From Aliarcobacter sp017996075 (GTDB lineage Bacteria; Campylobacterota; Campylobacteria; Campylobacterales; Arcobacteraceae), in assembly GCF_051062515.1 (NCBI RefSeq), contig NZ_JAMXEK010000001.1: a stretch of DNA of 64,000 nucleotides; one strand, 5' to 3'. The notes beneath the pieces are model-generated. The model was not told the DNA's origin. It was given only the letters and a program-made list of their open reading frames with translations, and did not search any database. The translations under genes were made by a program, and so were the position numbers. Every line of letters begins with the position of its first letter. Positions within the stretch are counted from its first letter, which is position 1. This document shows positions 33,552-41,665 of this stretch, piece by piece.

Positions 33552-34970
33552 ATGCAAAGTTATGAAAAATATATAAAAACTCAAAGATTAGAATATATAC
33601 AACATTCAAAAATTAAAGAAGATAAACAAGCAAAATATAAATCAAAACTTGAATCTTTTAATCACCTTAGTGGTGAGTTTAAAAGTATGAGCCATAATCC
33701 ATTACAAGTTAGTAAGGACAATTATTTATGGTTTACTTTTAATCAAAAATTATTAGAAGAGCAAATTATAGCTAGTGGTAATTATGCAACTCTTTTTATA
33801 ACTTTAACTTTACCCTCGAAATTTCATAAGTATAGCCAACAAACAAAAAAATATAATCCTCTTTATAATGAACAATGCACAATAAATGAAGGGTATAATC
33901 TATTAAATAAATCTTTTAGAACTATTTACAAAGATTTTAAAGTTAATAGAAAATTTGAAAAAATATATTTTAGTAAAGTAATAGAACCTCATAAAAATTT
34001 ATCTTGTCATCTTCATGCAATTTTATATGTAAATATTGATAATGTTGAATATTTAAAAAATCATATAAAAAATGTTGTTGTAAAAAATGAACTTGGAAGA
34101 TATGAAATTGAAGAAATAAAAGATATTACTAGAGGTACAAGTTATCTTTTAAAATATGTACAAAAAACTACAAACCCAACAAACGATAAAGATTTTCATT
34201 TTTTTAATGGTTGGAAGAAATATAATAAAATAAGAGTTTTTACTTGTAGTATTGTTGGAATTGAAAGATATTTATTTAAAAAAATAAATGCTTCTACAAG
34301 TATTACAAAAAATCTAAAAGGTAATCCTATTTCAAAAATGTTACAAGAATGTGATATTAATATTACTACAACAAATACAAAAACAAATGAAATTGCTACA
34401 AAATCACATACAAGTTTAAAATCAAGATTTGTTGTAGAAGTTGAAAAAGAAAAGTTCACTCAAGATATAAATTATACTCCAAATGAAAAAGAAATAAATC
34501 GAATATTTTTTGATAGTTTTTTAAATGGCAGTGAAAATAATATTATGAAAACATATAATTTAAGGGGGTTTTTAAACATTTGTAAAACTACTTTTGAGGA
34601 TGTATCTGGAATTAAATATACAAAAAGTATAAAGTTAAAATTGATAGAAAATTATAAAGAATATTTAATAAAATATAATGATTATATATCAAATATAAAT
34701 AGATTGAATAATATAAACATCATAGAATCTTTTTTAAATGATGAAGATATACTAGAAATTAGTGAGTTTGATATAGATAATCATGGAAAAAATATCTATC
34801 TTGAAGATGTTAAATATTTTGATAAAAAACTTGAATTTGAAAGAATTTTTGAAAAAATATATATTCCAAAATATAAATATAAAATCAAAAAAATCTCAAT
34901 TTTTGATAAAAAATTAGATTGTGAAATATATACTTCAAATGCTTTTGAAATTTTATGGAAAATGGTTTAG
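33552..34970 (+). CDS. HUH rolling-circle replication initiator, gpA-like
   Basis: 472 aa. Motif I TLFITLTLPSKFH (about 78-90), HUH motif II as H153-L-H155 in CHLHAILYV, and motif III YLLKYVQK with Tyr198 and Tyr202 separated by three residues. The Y-x3-Y arrangement is that of the phage gpA superfamily and some plasmid Reps. It would nick the double-strand origin and drive rolling-circle replication. The C-terminal 230 residues are less familiar. AAAGG precedes the ATG. It is convergent with the small gene at 34975 with 4 nt between. Confidence 0.75.
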   Translation: MQSYEKYIKTQRLEYIQHSKIKEDKQAKYKSKLESFNHLSGEFKSMSHNPLQVSKDNYLWFTFNQKLLEEQIIASGNYATLFITLTLPSKFHKYSQQTKKYNPLYNEQCTINEGYNLLNKSFRTIYKDFKVNRKFEKIYFSKVIEPHKNLSCHLHAILYVNIDNVEYLKNHIKNVVVKNELGRYEIEEIKDITRGTSYLLKYVQKTTNPTNDKDFHFFNGWKKYNKIRVFTCSIVGIERYLFKKINASTSITKNLKGNPISKMLQECDINITTTNTKTNEIATKSHTSLKSRFVVEVEKEKFTQDINYTPNEKEINRIFFDSFLNGSENNIMKTYNLRGFLNICKTTFEDVSGIKYTKSIKLKLIENYKEYLIKYNDYISNINRLNNINIIESFLNDEDILEISEFDIDNHGKNIYLEDVKYFDKKLEFERIFEKIYIPKYKYKIKKISIFDKKLDCEIYTSNAFEILWKMV

Positions 34971-34974
34971 ACAA

Positions 34975-35445
34975 TTAAAAAGGAATATCTTTTTTTTCTT
35001 CATATTCATCTTTAAATTTTTTATAAAATGAAATTAAGAACAATCCTATTGTAGTAATTGAATTAACAATAAAATAAGCATATATTGGATTATCAATAAA
35101 AATTTCTTCGCTTAGCTTTCCATGAAATCTACTTTTATTGCTTCGCATTTGCTCTATATCTTTATTCATTGATAACATTGAACTACCAATAGACTTTATT
35201 TCTTTAGGCATATCACTTTTTGGAAACAAAGATAGCTCTTTTAAAATTTGGTTTGTTAATTCATAAAGTGTTTTATTGCTAAATTCATTTTTATTTTTGC
35301 TTTTTAAATAGTTTTGTCTTTTATTTTCTATTTCTTCAAAATTTGAGTAGCTCAAATTTCCATTTTTATCAAGTTTTTGATATGAATATGCAAAAGAAGA
35401 ATACTATTCATTTTTATACAATGAAGAGTTTTTTGCATTAGACAT
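34975..35445 (-). pseudogene. Small membrane protein gene interrupted by an amber codon
   Basis: The frame begins ATG at 35445, three bases after the integrase stop, and would give 156 codons, but codon 14 is TAG (35404-35406). The remaining frame could start at TTG 35355. After the stop it reads YSSFAYSYQKLDKNGNLSYS and continues with the module shared with the relaxase, a helical region, and one membrane helix near the C-terminus (PIYAYFIVNSITTIGLFLISF). Either a decaying accessory gene, a suppressed stop, or a shorter real gene. Confidence 0.45.
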
Positions 35446-35448
35446 GAT

Positions 35449-36630
35449 TTAAATATCAAAATCTAATGCATCAATAAGTTTTTTCTTAACTTCTAGATCA
35501 AATCCTTTTCCATATTTTTTTATTGTTAGGTTTGTTTTCGCATCACTTTCATGCCCTATAATTTCTTGTATAACTTGAACTTGATCTGGAAATTTATTTA
35601 TTAATTTATTTACAAAATTGGCTCTAAAAGTATGATTTGTTTTTCTTTCAGTTTTTGGAATTACCTTAAAAATTTGTTCATTAAAATAATTTGCAAATCG
35701 TGTTCGTTTCCATGTTTTTCTTAAATTTTCAAAGTTTAAATTATATAAAATATCTTCTATCTCTTTGTGAATTGGTATATCTCTTTTTTTATCAAATTTT
35801 GTAACTTCTAACGATATATATTTTATATCATCTTCGTTTGTTTTTAAATTTTGTTTTGTTAAATTGTATATTTCCATGATTCTCATACCACTATACAACA
35901 TTACTTTAAAAATTTTTTTATCTTCATCTTTGATTTTTTTACTATTAAAAATATTTTTTAAATCTTCATTTATAAAAAGTTCTTTTTTTACTTCTTCAAC
36001 AAAAAGAGTTTTAATATTAGTTGCTTTATTTTCTCTTATTAATTTTTCTTCTAGTGCAAATTTTAAAAAAATGTTTAAGTACATCATTTTTTCATTTGTT
36101 GTAGTGTTTTTTCTTCCTTTTTTTATAAAACTATCTCTAAAATTTTCAAAATCTTCTTTTGAAATTTTGTTAATATCTTTGTCTTTAAAAAAATTTTTTA
36201 AATCTGAAAAAGTTTGAGCATATTTTGTGTATGTACTATCTTTGACTTTTTTTTGTGTTTTTTTTGCTTCTTCTTTTTTTGCTGCTACAAACAAAATTTC
36301 AAGCTCCCTAAAACCTATGTCTTTTATATTATTTATTAAGTTATTGTTTTTATTTTTTACTTCATGTTCTAGCAACAAATTTGTTTTTTCAAATGTTTCA
36401 ATTTCTTCGCTTATGTTTTGAATGTTGTTCATTTTTAAAATTTCTACTAACTCCTCATGTGTGTCATATTCGAAGATTAGTTTATAGCTACCTTTTTGTA
36501 ATGTAAACATTAGTTCATCCCTTTTTAATAAATTTAAAACTTTTGCCCTAGTTATAGCAATTTTTAAACTTTTTGTAAATAAACTTACTCTAAAAAGTTT
36601 ATAATTTATTCTTTTTCTAAAATAAAACAC
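35449..36630 (-). CDS. Tyrosine recombinase (integrase) of the element
   Basis: 393 aa in the frame from GTG 36630. All catalytic residues are present: R250 in SGMRIMEI, H333-x-x-R336 in HTFRAN, H360 in GHES and Tyr373 in KKYGKG, with a Lys in TKFDKKRDI. The N-terminus YFRKRINYKLFRVSLFTKSL is the DUF6538-like start of many phage-type integrases. No ATG lies in frame upstream before a stop. The GTG has a poor ribosome site and the open frame continues through attR. It should catalyse integration and excision at the 19-bp core. Confidence 0.85.
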   Translation of the reverse strand: MFYFRKRINYKLFRVSLFTKSLKIAITRAKVLNLLKRDELMFTLQKGSYKLIFEYDTHEELVEILKMNNIQNISEEIETFEKTNLLLEHEVKNKNNNLINNIKDIGFRELEILFVAAKKEEAKKTQKKVKDSTYTKYAQTFSDLKNFFKDKDINKISKEDFENFRDSFIKKGRKNTTTNEKMMYLNIFLKFALEEKLIRENKATNIKTLFVEEVKKELFINEDLKNIFNSKKIKDEDKKIFKVMLYSGMRIMEIYNLTKQNLKTNEDDIKYISLEVTKFDKKRDIPIHKEIEDILYNLNFENLRKTWKRTRFANYFNEQIFKVIPKTERKTNHTFRANFVNKLINKFPDQVQVIQEIIGHESDAKTNLTIKKYGKGFDLEVKKKLIDALDFDI

Positions 36631-36651
36631 ATCTTCAACTTTATAAATATT

Positions 36652-36686
36652 TTTTGTATCATAATTTTTTCTTTTTGTATCATAGT
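36652..36686. repeat. Right arm-type repeat of the att site
   Basis: 35 bp, 33 identical to 28605-28639 in the same orientation, with two TTTGTATCATA units. It overlaps the upstream extension of the integrase frame. Confidence 0.65.
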
Positions 36687-36762
36687 CCGAAAAATAAGTA
36701 TATAAAAGCTCCTCTAAATGTCGATAAAATCGAGGTTTTCGTGCTTTATTTTTTGCAAAGCA

Positions 36763-36781
36763 AGAAGTTTTACTTATTATT
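36763..36781. repeat. attR: 19-bp direct repeat
   Basis: Second copy of the 19-bp core. A TGCTTT/AAAGCA inverted repeat (36742-36762) touches its inner edge. Beyond it the 36782-36998 gap holds a hairpin (36851-36858 with 36875-36882) and a TATAAC promoter-like box near 36931 for the cold-shock gene. Confidence 0.75.
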
Positions 36782-36998
36782 GTATATTATTTGTGGAGAA
36801 AAATTATAATAATTTGCATTTGTTTATTTTTTCAGATAGAATGTTTCTGTTAAAGATGATTTAGAGTTTTACGACATCTTTAGTTTGCTTTTATTGATAC
36901 TTACAAAATTAATACAAACATCTATTAATAATATAACTCCTCATTACACTTTATAAAAACAAGCTTCAGTAAGAAGTAAATTAAATCAAGGAATTGCA

Positions 36999-37217
36999 AT
37001 GGCAAATCAAAATATTGGAACAGTAAAATGGTTCAACACAGAAAAAGGTTTTGGATTTATTCAATTAGAAAATGAAAATGATGAGTTTTTTGTTCATCAT
37101 AGTGAAGTTAACTCTTCAGGTTATGGAAGAGTTAATTTGATTGAAGGTCAAAAAGTATCTTTTGAAATTGGTAGAAATGAAAAAGGTCCTCAAGCAAAAA
37201 ACGTTTCTTCTATATAG
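36999..37217 (+). CDS. Cold-shock domain protein
   Basis: 72 aa CspA-type fold: GTVKWFNTEKGFGFI (RNP1), DEFFVHHSEV (RNP2), GQKVSFEI, GPQAKNV. Single-stranded nucleic-acid chaperone. AAGGAATT before the ATG. Its upstream region ends at the element's right att site, about 217 bp away. Confidence 0.93.
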   Translation: MANQNIGTVKWFNTEKGFGFIQLENENDEFFVHHSEVNSSGYGRVNLIEGQKVSFEIGRNEKGPQAKNVSSI

Positions 37218-37220
37218 TCA

Positions 37221-37246
37221 AATATGGTTTATTTATAAACCATATT
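37221..37246 (+). terminator. Hairpin after the cold-shock gene
   Basis: 11-bp perfect stem (37221-37231 with 37236-37246), loop TTTA, four bases after the stop. No U-tract follows. Confidence 0.5.
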
Positions 37247-37430
37247 CACACAATACAAATAAATAAATTTTATTGTTAAATAGTTTTAAAGTTTCACTTA
37301 AGATCCTTTAACTCTGTTATAAAATATCTTATTCCTCCAAAATATCTTTTTCAAATTTCCCAAATTACTCATTTTATTTATTCTAAATAGTAGTATAATG
37401 TTTCAAAAAATAAAAATTAGAGGTTTTGCT

Positions 37431-38015
37431 TTGGTATTAGAGATAAAAAAACTAACATTTGGATACAAAAAAAATAACTTTATATTTGAAAATTTTGATT
37501 TAGAGCTTAAAAAAGGTGAATTGAAAACAATTTTTGGAAAGAGTGGAAGTGGAAAAACTACACTTTTTGAGCTTATTTTAGGAAACTTAAAACAACAAAG
37601 TGGAGAGATAAAAAAAAGTAAAACAGCTATGATTTTTCAAGATCCTTTTTCCTCTTTTCATCCAACATATACAATTTTTGAGCAGATAAAAGATGTAGTA
37701 AATAGAGATTTTAAAGATGAAGTTGATAATATTTTGTCTAAATTAAGCTTAGAAGAGTCACTTTTAAATAAAAAACCATATGAATTAAGTGGTGGACAGC
37801 TTCAAAGATGCTCTATTTTAAGAGCAATTTTGTTAAAACCAGATTTACTTTTAATAGATGAGCCAACATCAGCACTTGATAATATAATTGCTTATGATAC
37901 AATGAAATTAATAGTAAATCTTCTAAGTGATTGTGGAATTTTACTTGTAACTCACGATATAGATATGGCTTCTTGGTGTAGTAATGAAATAATAAGGTTG
38001 GAAAATGGAAAATAA
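37431..38015 (+). CDS. Orphan ABC transporter ATPase (DppF/nickel-peptide-like)
   Basis: 194 aa from TTG 37431, which follows AGAGG at good spacing. The ATG at 37398 lies in a TATAAT-like -10 box, so is unlikely. Walker A FGKSGSGKTT, Q-loop IFQDPFSSFHPTYTI, signature LSGGQLQRCSILRA, Walker B LLIDEPTSALD. The QDPFSSFHP wording is that of oligopeptide/nickel ATPases. No permease is near. It overlaps hemH by 11 nt, so it may be involved in haem or metal handling. Confidence 0.75.
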   Translation: MVLEIKKLTFGYKKNNFIFENFDLELKKGELKTIFGKSGSGKTTLFELILGNLKQQSGEIKKSKTAMIFQDPFSSFHPTYTIFEQIKDVVNRDFKDEVDNILSKLSLEESLLNKKPYELSGGQLQRCSILRAILLKPDLLLIDEPTSALDNIIAYDTMKLIVNLLSDCGILLVTHDIDMASWCSNEIIRLENGK

Positions 38016-38940
38016 AAAAAAAGCTTTGATACTCCTAAATATGGGTGGAGCTAGAAATAAAAATGAGTTAAAAATGTTTTTAACAAATATGTTTAATGAT
38101 GAAAATATTTTGACTATAAAAAGTTCATTTATAAGAAAAATAGTAGCTTCTTTGATTGTAAATAAAAGATTAAATGAAGCTTGGAAAAACTACGAGCTTA
38201 TAGGAAATTGTTCTCCTATAAACCCTTTAACTGAAAAATTAGTAGAAAAATGTAATGAAAAAATAGAAGATTTTAAAACATATCAGGTTATGCGATATAC
38301 TCCACCTTTTGCAAAAGATGTGATTGAAAACTTAAAAAAAGATGGTATAGAAGAAGTTTTACTTTTTCCTTTATATCCTCAATACTCTACAACAACTACA
38401 AAATCATCTTTAGAAGATTTTATTAAGTTTGCAAAAAATAGTTTCAAAATAAAATCTATAAATGATTTTTATAGAAATGATAAATTTAATAGTTGTATTG
38501 TAGATGAAATCCAAAGAATTCAAGATGGAAAAGATGATTTTAATCTAATATTCTCAGCCCATGGTTTACCTCAAAAAATTGTAGATAATGGTGATCCTTA
38601 TGAAAAACAGATGATTGAGCATGTTCAGATTTTAAGTCAAAAATTAAAAGATAAAAATATAAACTTCAAATCAATAAATCTTGCATATCAATCAAAAGTT
38701 GGTCCTTTGAAATGGCTTGAACCATCTCTTGAAGATATGTTGAAAAATTTCAAAGGTGAAAAAGTGATTATTTATCCACTATCTTTTATAGTTGATAACT
38801 CTGAAACTACTTTTGAACTTGATATTGAATATAGACATATTTCACAAGATTTAGGAATATTAGATTATAAAGTTTGTAAATGCGTAAATTATAATGATAA
38901 TTTTATAGATGCTATAAAAGATATAATAGATAAAAATTAA
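38005..38940 (+). CDS. hemH: Ferrochelatase
   Basis: 311 aa. N-terminal ALILLNMGGARN, IGNCSPINPLTEK, MRYTPPFAKD, LFPLYPQYSTTTTKSS and the catalytic His in FSAHGLPQKIV (about 191-201), then the C-terminal SFIVDNSETTFELDIEY. Inserts Fe2+ into protoporphyrin IX. Overlaps the ABC ATPase gene. Fits the haem demand of the cytochrome-rich region downstream. Confidence 0.93.
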   Translation: MENKKKALILLNMGGARNKNELKMFLTNMFNDENILTIKSSFIRKIVASLIVNKRLNEAWKNYELIGNCSPINPLTEKLVEKCNEKIEDFKTYQVMRYTPPFAKDVIENLKKDGIEEVLLFPLYPQYSTTTTKSSLEDFIKFAKNSFKIKSINDFYRNDKFNSCIVDEIQRIQDGKDDFNLIFSAHGLPQKIVDNGDPYEKQMIEHVQILSQKLKDKNINFKSINLAYQSKVGPLKWLEPSLEDMLKNFKGEKVIIYPLSFIVDNSETTFELDIEYRHISQDLGILDYKVCKCVNYNDNFIDAIKDIIDKN

Positions 38941-39001
38941 TTTTTTATGTTTTTTTTTGATACTATTCGCAAAAAATTTGTGAGTGTCCAAAAGGTCGAA
39001 A

Positions 39002-39493
39002 ATGGATGAAAAAGAGAAAAAGAGTTTTATAGAGAGAATCTTTTTAAAAGTAAATAGTATAGATAAAGTTTTAGAAAATAGAGTAGATACAATACTTTTA
39101 AGAGTAATAAATATGCTGAAGTATATTTTTATATTAATAATGATTATATATTTAGCAGTTTGTTTGTTGAGTTTAGGATATAAATTAATAGCTTTTACTA
39201 TAGAGCAGGGAGCTTTGGATTTCTCTTCTATTAAGACTATATTAACAGATGGTCTTTTTACTTTGATTGTAATTGCAATTGTAAAAACTCTTTTTATTAA
39301 AAATGGCTTTGATTACTCTTTGACATTTTTGGAAATCGCTTTTGTTGTTATTATTAGAAAGCTTATTTTACTTGAAACAATACCTAGTGAAACTACTTTA
39401 CTTGTAGCTTTGGGAATAACATCATCTATATTTTTTATTTTGATAATTTATATTCATAATCTAAAAAGAAAGTGGCAAAAAGAGGCTAGTTAA
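39002..39493 (+). CDS. PsiE-family membrane protein
   Basis: 163 aa from ATG 39002, which has AAAAGG six bases upstream. A GTG at 38984 has no ribosome site. Four membrane segments (about 38-65, 80-103, 108-122, 128-150) and the LEIAFVVIIRKLILLE pattern of the phosphate-starvation-inducible PsiE family. Biochemical role of the family is unknown. Confidence 0.75.
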   Translation: MDEKEKKSFIERIFLKVNSIDKVLENRVDTILLRVINMLKYIFILIMIIYLAVCLLSLGYKLIAFTIEQGALDFSSIKTILTDGLFTLIVIAIVKTLFIKNGFDYSLTFLEIAFVVIIRKLILLETIPSETTLLVALGITSSIFFILIIYIHNLKRKWQKEAS

Positions 39494-39526
39494 AATATCA
39501 TTTTAATAAAATAAGCAATCTTTTGC

Positions 39527-39922
39527 TTATTTTATATACTCTTTTTTCATATTTTCAAGCATTTTTACACATCTTGCGCTATGAAAATTTTTAAAATATT
39601 CAGGATTTGAAAATATATTATCTTTTAAACTCCAACCTAATTTATCATTTATCATAATTGATTTTGAAACTTCTCTTTTTGTTCTATTTTCACAAAGAAC
39701 TGTTTCACCTTTTAAAAACTCACTTTCAACTTCAGCCATTCTTGAAGTTGTAACTTTAAAATGAGCAAAAATTGCAATAATTAGAAATATTAAAACAGGT
39801 GGAAAAACTTTTTTAAAGCTATTTGGTGGAGAAAATTTTCTTGTGGTTACAATAGCTGTTACTATAAGAAAAAATATAGCTATAAAAATATAGGCAATTT
39901 CAAGTTCAAAAAAAAGTTTCAT
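39527..39922 (-). CDS. Unknown membrane protein linked to heme d1 genes
   Basis: 131 aa from ATG 39922 (MKLFFELEIAYIF), with GGAG six bases upstream. Two membrane helices (about 5-25 and 40-60) and a soluble domain of about 70 residues with two Cys (VLCENRTKREV, SARCVKML), probably periplasmic. It follows the siroheme decarboxylase gene on the same transcript, under the same FNR-like box. I do not recognise the family. The two cysteines could hold a metal or haem intermediate, but this is a guess. Confidence 0.65.
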   Translation of the reverse strand: MKLFFELEIAYIFIAIFFLIVTAIVTTRKFSPPNSFKKVFPPVLIFLIIAIFAHFKVTTSRMAEVESEFLKGETVLCENRTKREVSKSIMINDKLGWSLKDNIFSNPEYFKNFHSARCVKMLENMKKEYIK

Positions 39923-39936
39923 TTCATACTCCATTT

Positions 39937-40959
39937 TTAATTATTATTCTCTTTTTCCCAATTCTCAAACTCATCACTAAAGTAAATAATTCTTACTTTT
40001 TTAAACTCTTTACTTGAGTATAGTGCCATTTTATCTCTATATTCAATTTTATTTGCTATATCTTCTATTGTTTTTTGAGTATCATCTTCGGTTTTACCAT
40101 GAATCATTGTAAAAAGATTGTATTTCCAGTTTGGATATTGAGGTCTTAAATAACAGTGACTTACCGCACTAAAAGATGCTGCTATTTCTCCTATATCTTG
40201 AGATTTTTTTTCATCAATATCCCAAACAACCATAGCATTTGCACTAAACCCAGCCTTTCTATGATTTAAAATTGAGGCAAATCTTCTCATAACACCAGAG
40301 TTTATAAATTCTTGAATAATTTTAAATAGTTCATCATAGCTGATATTTAGTTGATCAACTATAAATTTAAAAGGCTCACTTTTAAACTCAATATCTTGTT
40401 GCAAAAGTTTGATAAATTTATAGTGATACTCTGATAAATCAAGATTTGTAAAACTCTTTTTAACCAATTCTTCTTGTTTTTCCTCTTTATTTGTTGTATC
40501 AAGTTTTACTGAAATTTTAAATAATTTTAAAGTTGGAAGTATTATATAATTCTTTGCATTTGTTTTTTTAGCTAAAATTTCAATACTTTTTTCTAGTCCC
40601 AAATTAGAATTTGGTGCTACAGCAATAGTAAACCAAATATTAAAAGAGTGATTTCTTTCATAGTTATGAGAAATTCCAGGGTGAGAGTTTAAAATTTTTA
40701 CAGCATTAGGTATATCTTTCTCTTCAATTTCAAATGCTACTAAAGATGATTTATACCCTAGCTTTTTTGTATCAAAAATAGCAGATGTTTGTCTTATAAT
40801 ACCATCTCTTTTTGCTTCATTTAAAATTTCTAAAACTCTATCTTCTGTTGTATGAAGTTCATTTGCAATGTAAAGAAAAGGTTTTTTTGCAAGTGGAAAA
40901 TTTTTTTGGATTCTAAGTAGAACTTCATTTTTTAGTTCTAGTTGTGGAATTTGTGTCAT
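39937..40959 (-). CDS. Fused siroheme decarboxylase (NirDL/GH or AhbA-AhbB type)
   Basis: 340 aa made of two AsnC/Lrp-like halves, each with a winged helix then a ligand domain. The first half has HNYERNHSFNIWFTIA and the second has YLRPQYPNWKYNLFTMIHG, the active-site wording of NirD/L/G/H proteins. It converts siroheme to didecarboxysiroheme in heme d1 synthesis. In Pseudomonas four genes do this; here one polypeptide seems to. It is divergent from the precorrin-2 dehydrogenase gene across a shared FNR-like box. A plain Lrp regulator is unlikely given these motifs. Confidence 0.85.
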   Translation of the reverse strand: MTQIPQLELKNEVLLRIQKNFPLAKKPFLYIANELHTTEDRVLEILNEAKRDGIIRQTSAIFDTKKLGYKSSLVAFEIEEKDIPNAVKILNSHPGISHNYERNHSFNIWFTIAVAPNSNLGLEKSIEILAKKTNAKNYIILPTLKLFKISVKLDTTNKEEKQEELVKKSFTNLDLSEYHYKFIKLLQQDIEFKSEPFKFIVDQLNISYDELFKIIQEFINSGVMRRFASILNHRKAGFSANAMVVWDIDEKKSQDIGEIAASFSAVSHCYLRPQYPNWKYNLFTMIHGKTEDDTQKTIEDIANKIEYRDKMALYSSKEFKKVRIIYFSDEFENWEKENNN

Positions 40960-40988
40960 ATCTTTCTCTCCTATTTGAAATTAAAAAA

Positions 40989-41058
40989 ATTTTAACTTAA
41001 TAATATTTTTTATAGATTGACTTAAATTAAGATAGAATAGCATAAGCTTTGATAGAAT
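40989..41058. promoter_or_regulatory. Divergent promoters around a shared FNR-like box
   Basis: TTGACTTAAATTAA (41017-41030) has TAAAAT on the minus strand at 40989-40994 and TAGAAT on the plus strand at 41053-41058, each exactly 32 bp centre to centre. One box could thus activate both heme d1 transcription units from about -41.5. Confidence 0.6.
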
Positions 41059-41083
41059 AAAATATATAAAAAAAGGATTTTTA

Positions 41084-41665
41084 GTGGCATATTTTCCAGC
41101 TTTTTTAAAATTTGATGATAAAACTATTTTGATAGTTGGTGGTGGTAATATAGCTTTAGAAAAGTTAGAACATCTTTTGAATTTTTCTTCAAATATTACT
41201 TTGATTTCAAAAAATTTTAGCCAAAAAATAGAGGATTTAATAGATAAACATAGTCTTAAGATTTTTCAAAAAGAGTATGAAAAAGGCGATGCTAAAGGTT
41301 ATGATATAGTTATTGTTGCTGTAGATGATTTTGTTCTACAAGAGGATATCTATTTTGAGACAAGAGAGTATAAAATTCTTTGTAACTGTGTAGATTTACA
41401 GCAGTATTGTGATTTTATTTTCCCTTCATATATTAAAAGAGGGGATTTAACTGTTGCAATTTCTACAAGTGGAAGCTCTCCTGCATTTGCAAAAAATTTC
41501 AAAACATTTCTTTCTAATTTAATTCCAGAAGGAGTTGAAGATTTTTTAAAAGAGTTAAAAGAGTTAAGAAGCACAATTCCAAAAGGAAAAGAGAGGATGC
41601 GATTTTTTGACAATAAAGCAAAAGATTATATAAATTCATGGGAGAAAAAAAGTGGACAAAAATAA
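41084..41665 (+). CDS. Precorrin-2 dehydrogenase / sirohydrochlorin ferrochelatase (Met8/CysG N-terminal type)
   Basis: 193 aa from GTG 41084 (AAGGA upstream). N-terminal NAD-binding ILIVGGGNIALEKLEHLL (about 14-31), then CVDLQQYCDFIFPSYIKRGDLTVAISTSGSSPAFAK with the family's conserved Asp/Ser region. Makes siroheme from precorrin-2, together with CobA, for the heme d1 pathway. It overlaps the next gene by 14 nt. Confidence 0.9.
   Translation: MAYFPAFLKFDDKTILIVGGGNIALEKLEHLLNFSSNITLISKNFSQKIEDLIDKHSLKIFQKEYEKGDAKGYDIVIVAVDDFVLQEDIYFETREYKILCNCVDLQQYCDFIFPSYIKRGDLTVAISTSGSSPAFAKNFKTFLSNLIPEGVEDFLKELKELRSTIPKGKERMRFFDNKAKDYINSWEKKSGQK

Larger units (their letters stand above)
28532..36781. 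mobile_element. Integrated mobilizable element (about 8.25 kb) with integrase, relaxase and rolling-circle Rep
   Basis: Bounded by a 19-bp direct repeat and inserted between the c553-like gene and the cold-shock gene. It carries a tyrosine recombinase at one end, a MobV-like relaxase, an HUH Rep with Y-x3-Y, an oriT-like region, a structured intergenic segment and six small proteins of unknown function. G+C is lower than in the flanks except in the structured segment. It has the parts of a small plasmid or IME able to integrate, excise, replicate by rolling circle and be mobilized. No type IV secretion genes are present, so transfer would need a helper. Confidence 0.8.

Noticed and set aside
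37398..37430. ATG at 37398 as start of the orphan ABC ATPase
   Set aside because: The ATG forms part of a TATAAT-like box, while TTG 37431 has AGAGG at good spacing and fits the length of related ATPases.
39937..40959. AsnC/Lrp-type transcription regulator
   Set aside because: The duplicated YERNHS and YLRPQYPNWKYN motifs and the nir context indicate a siroheme decarboxylase.
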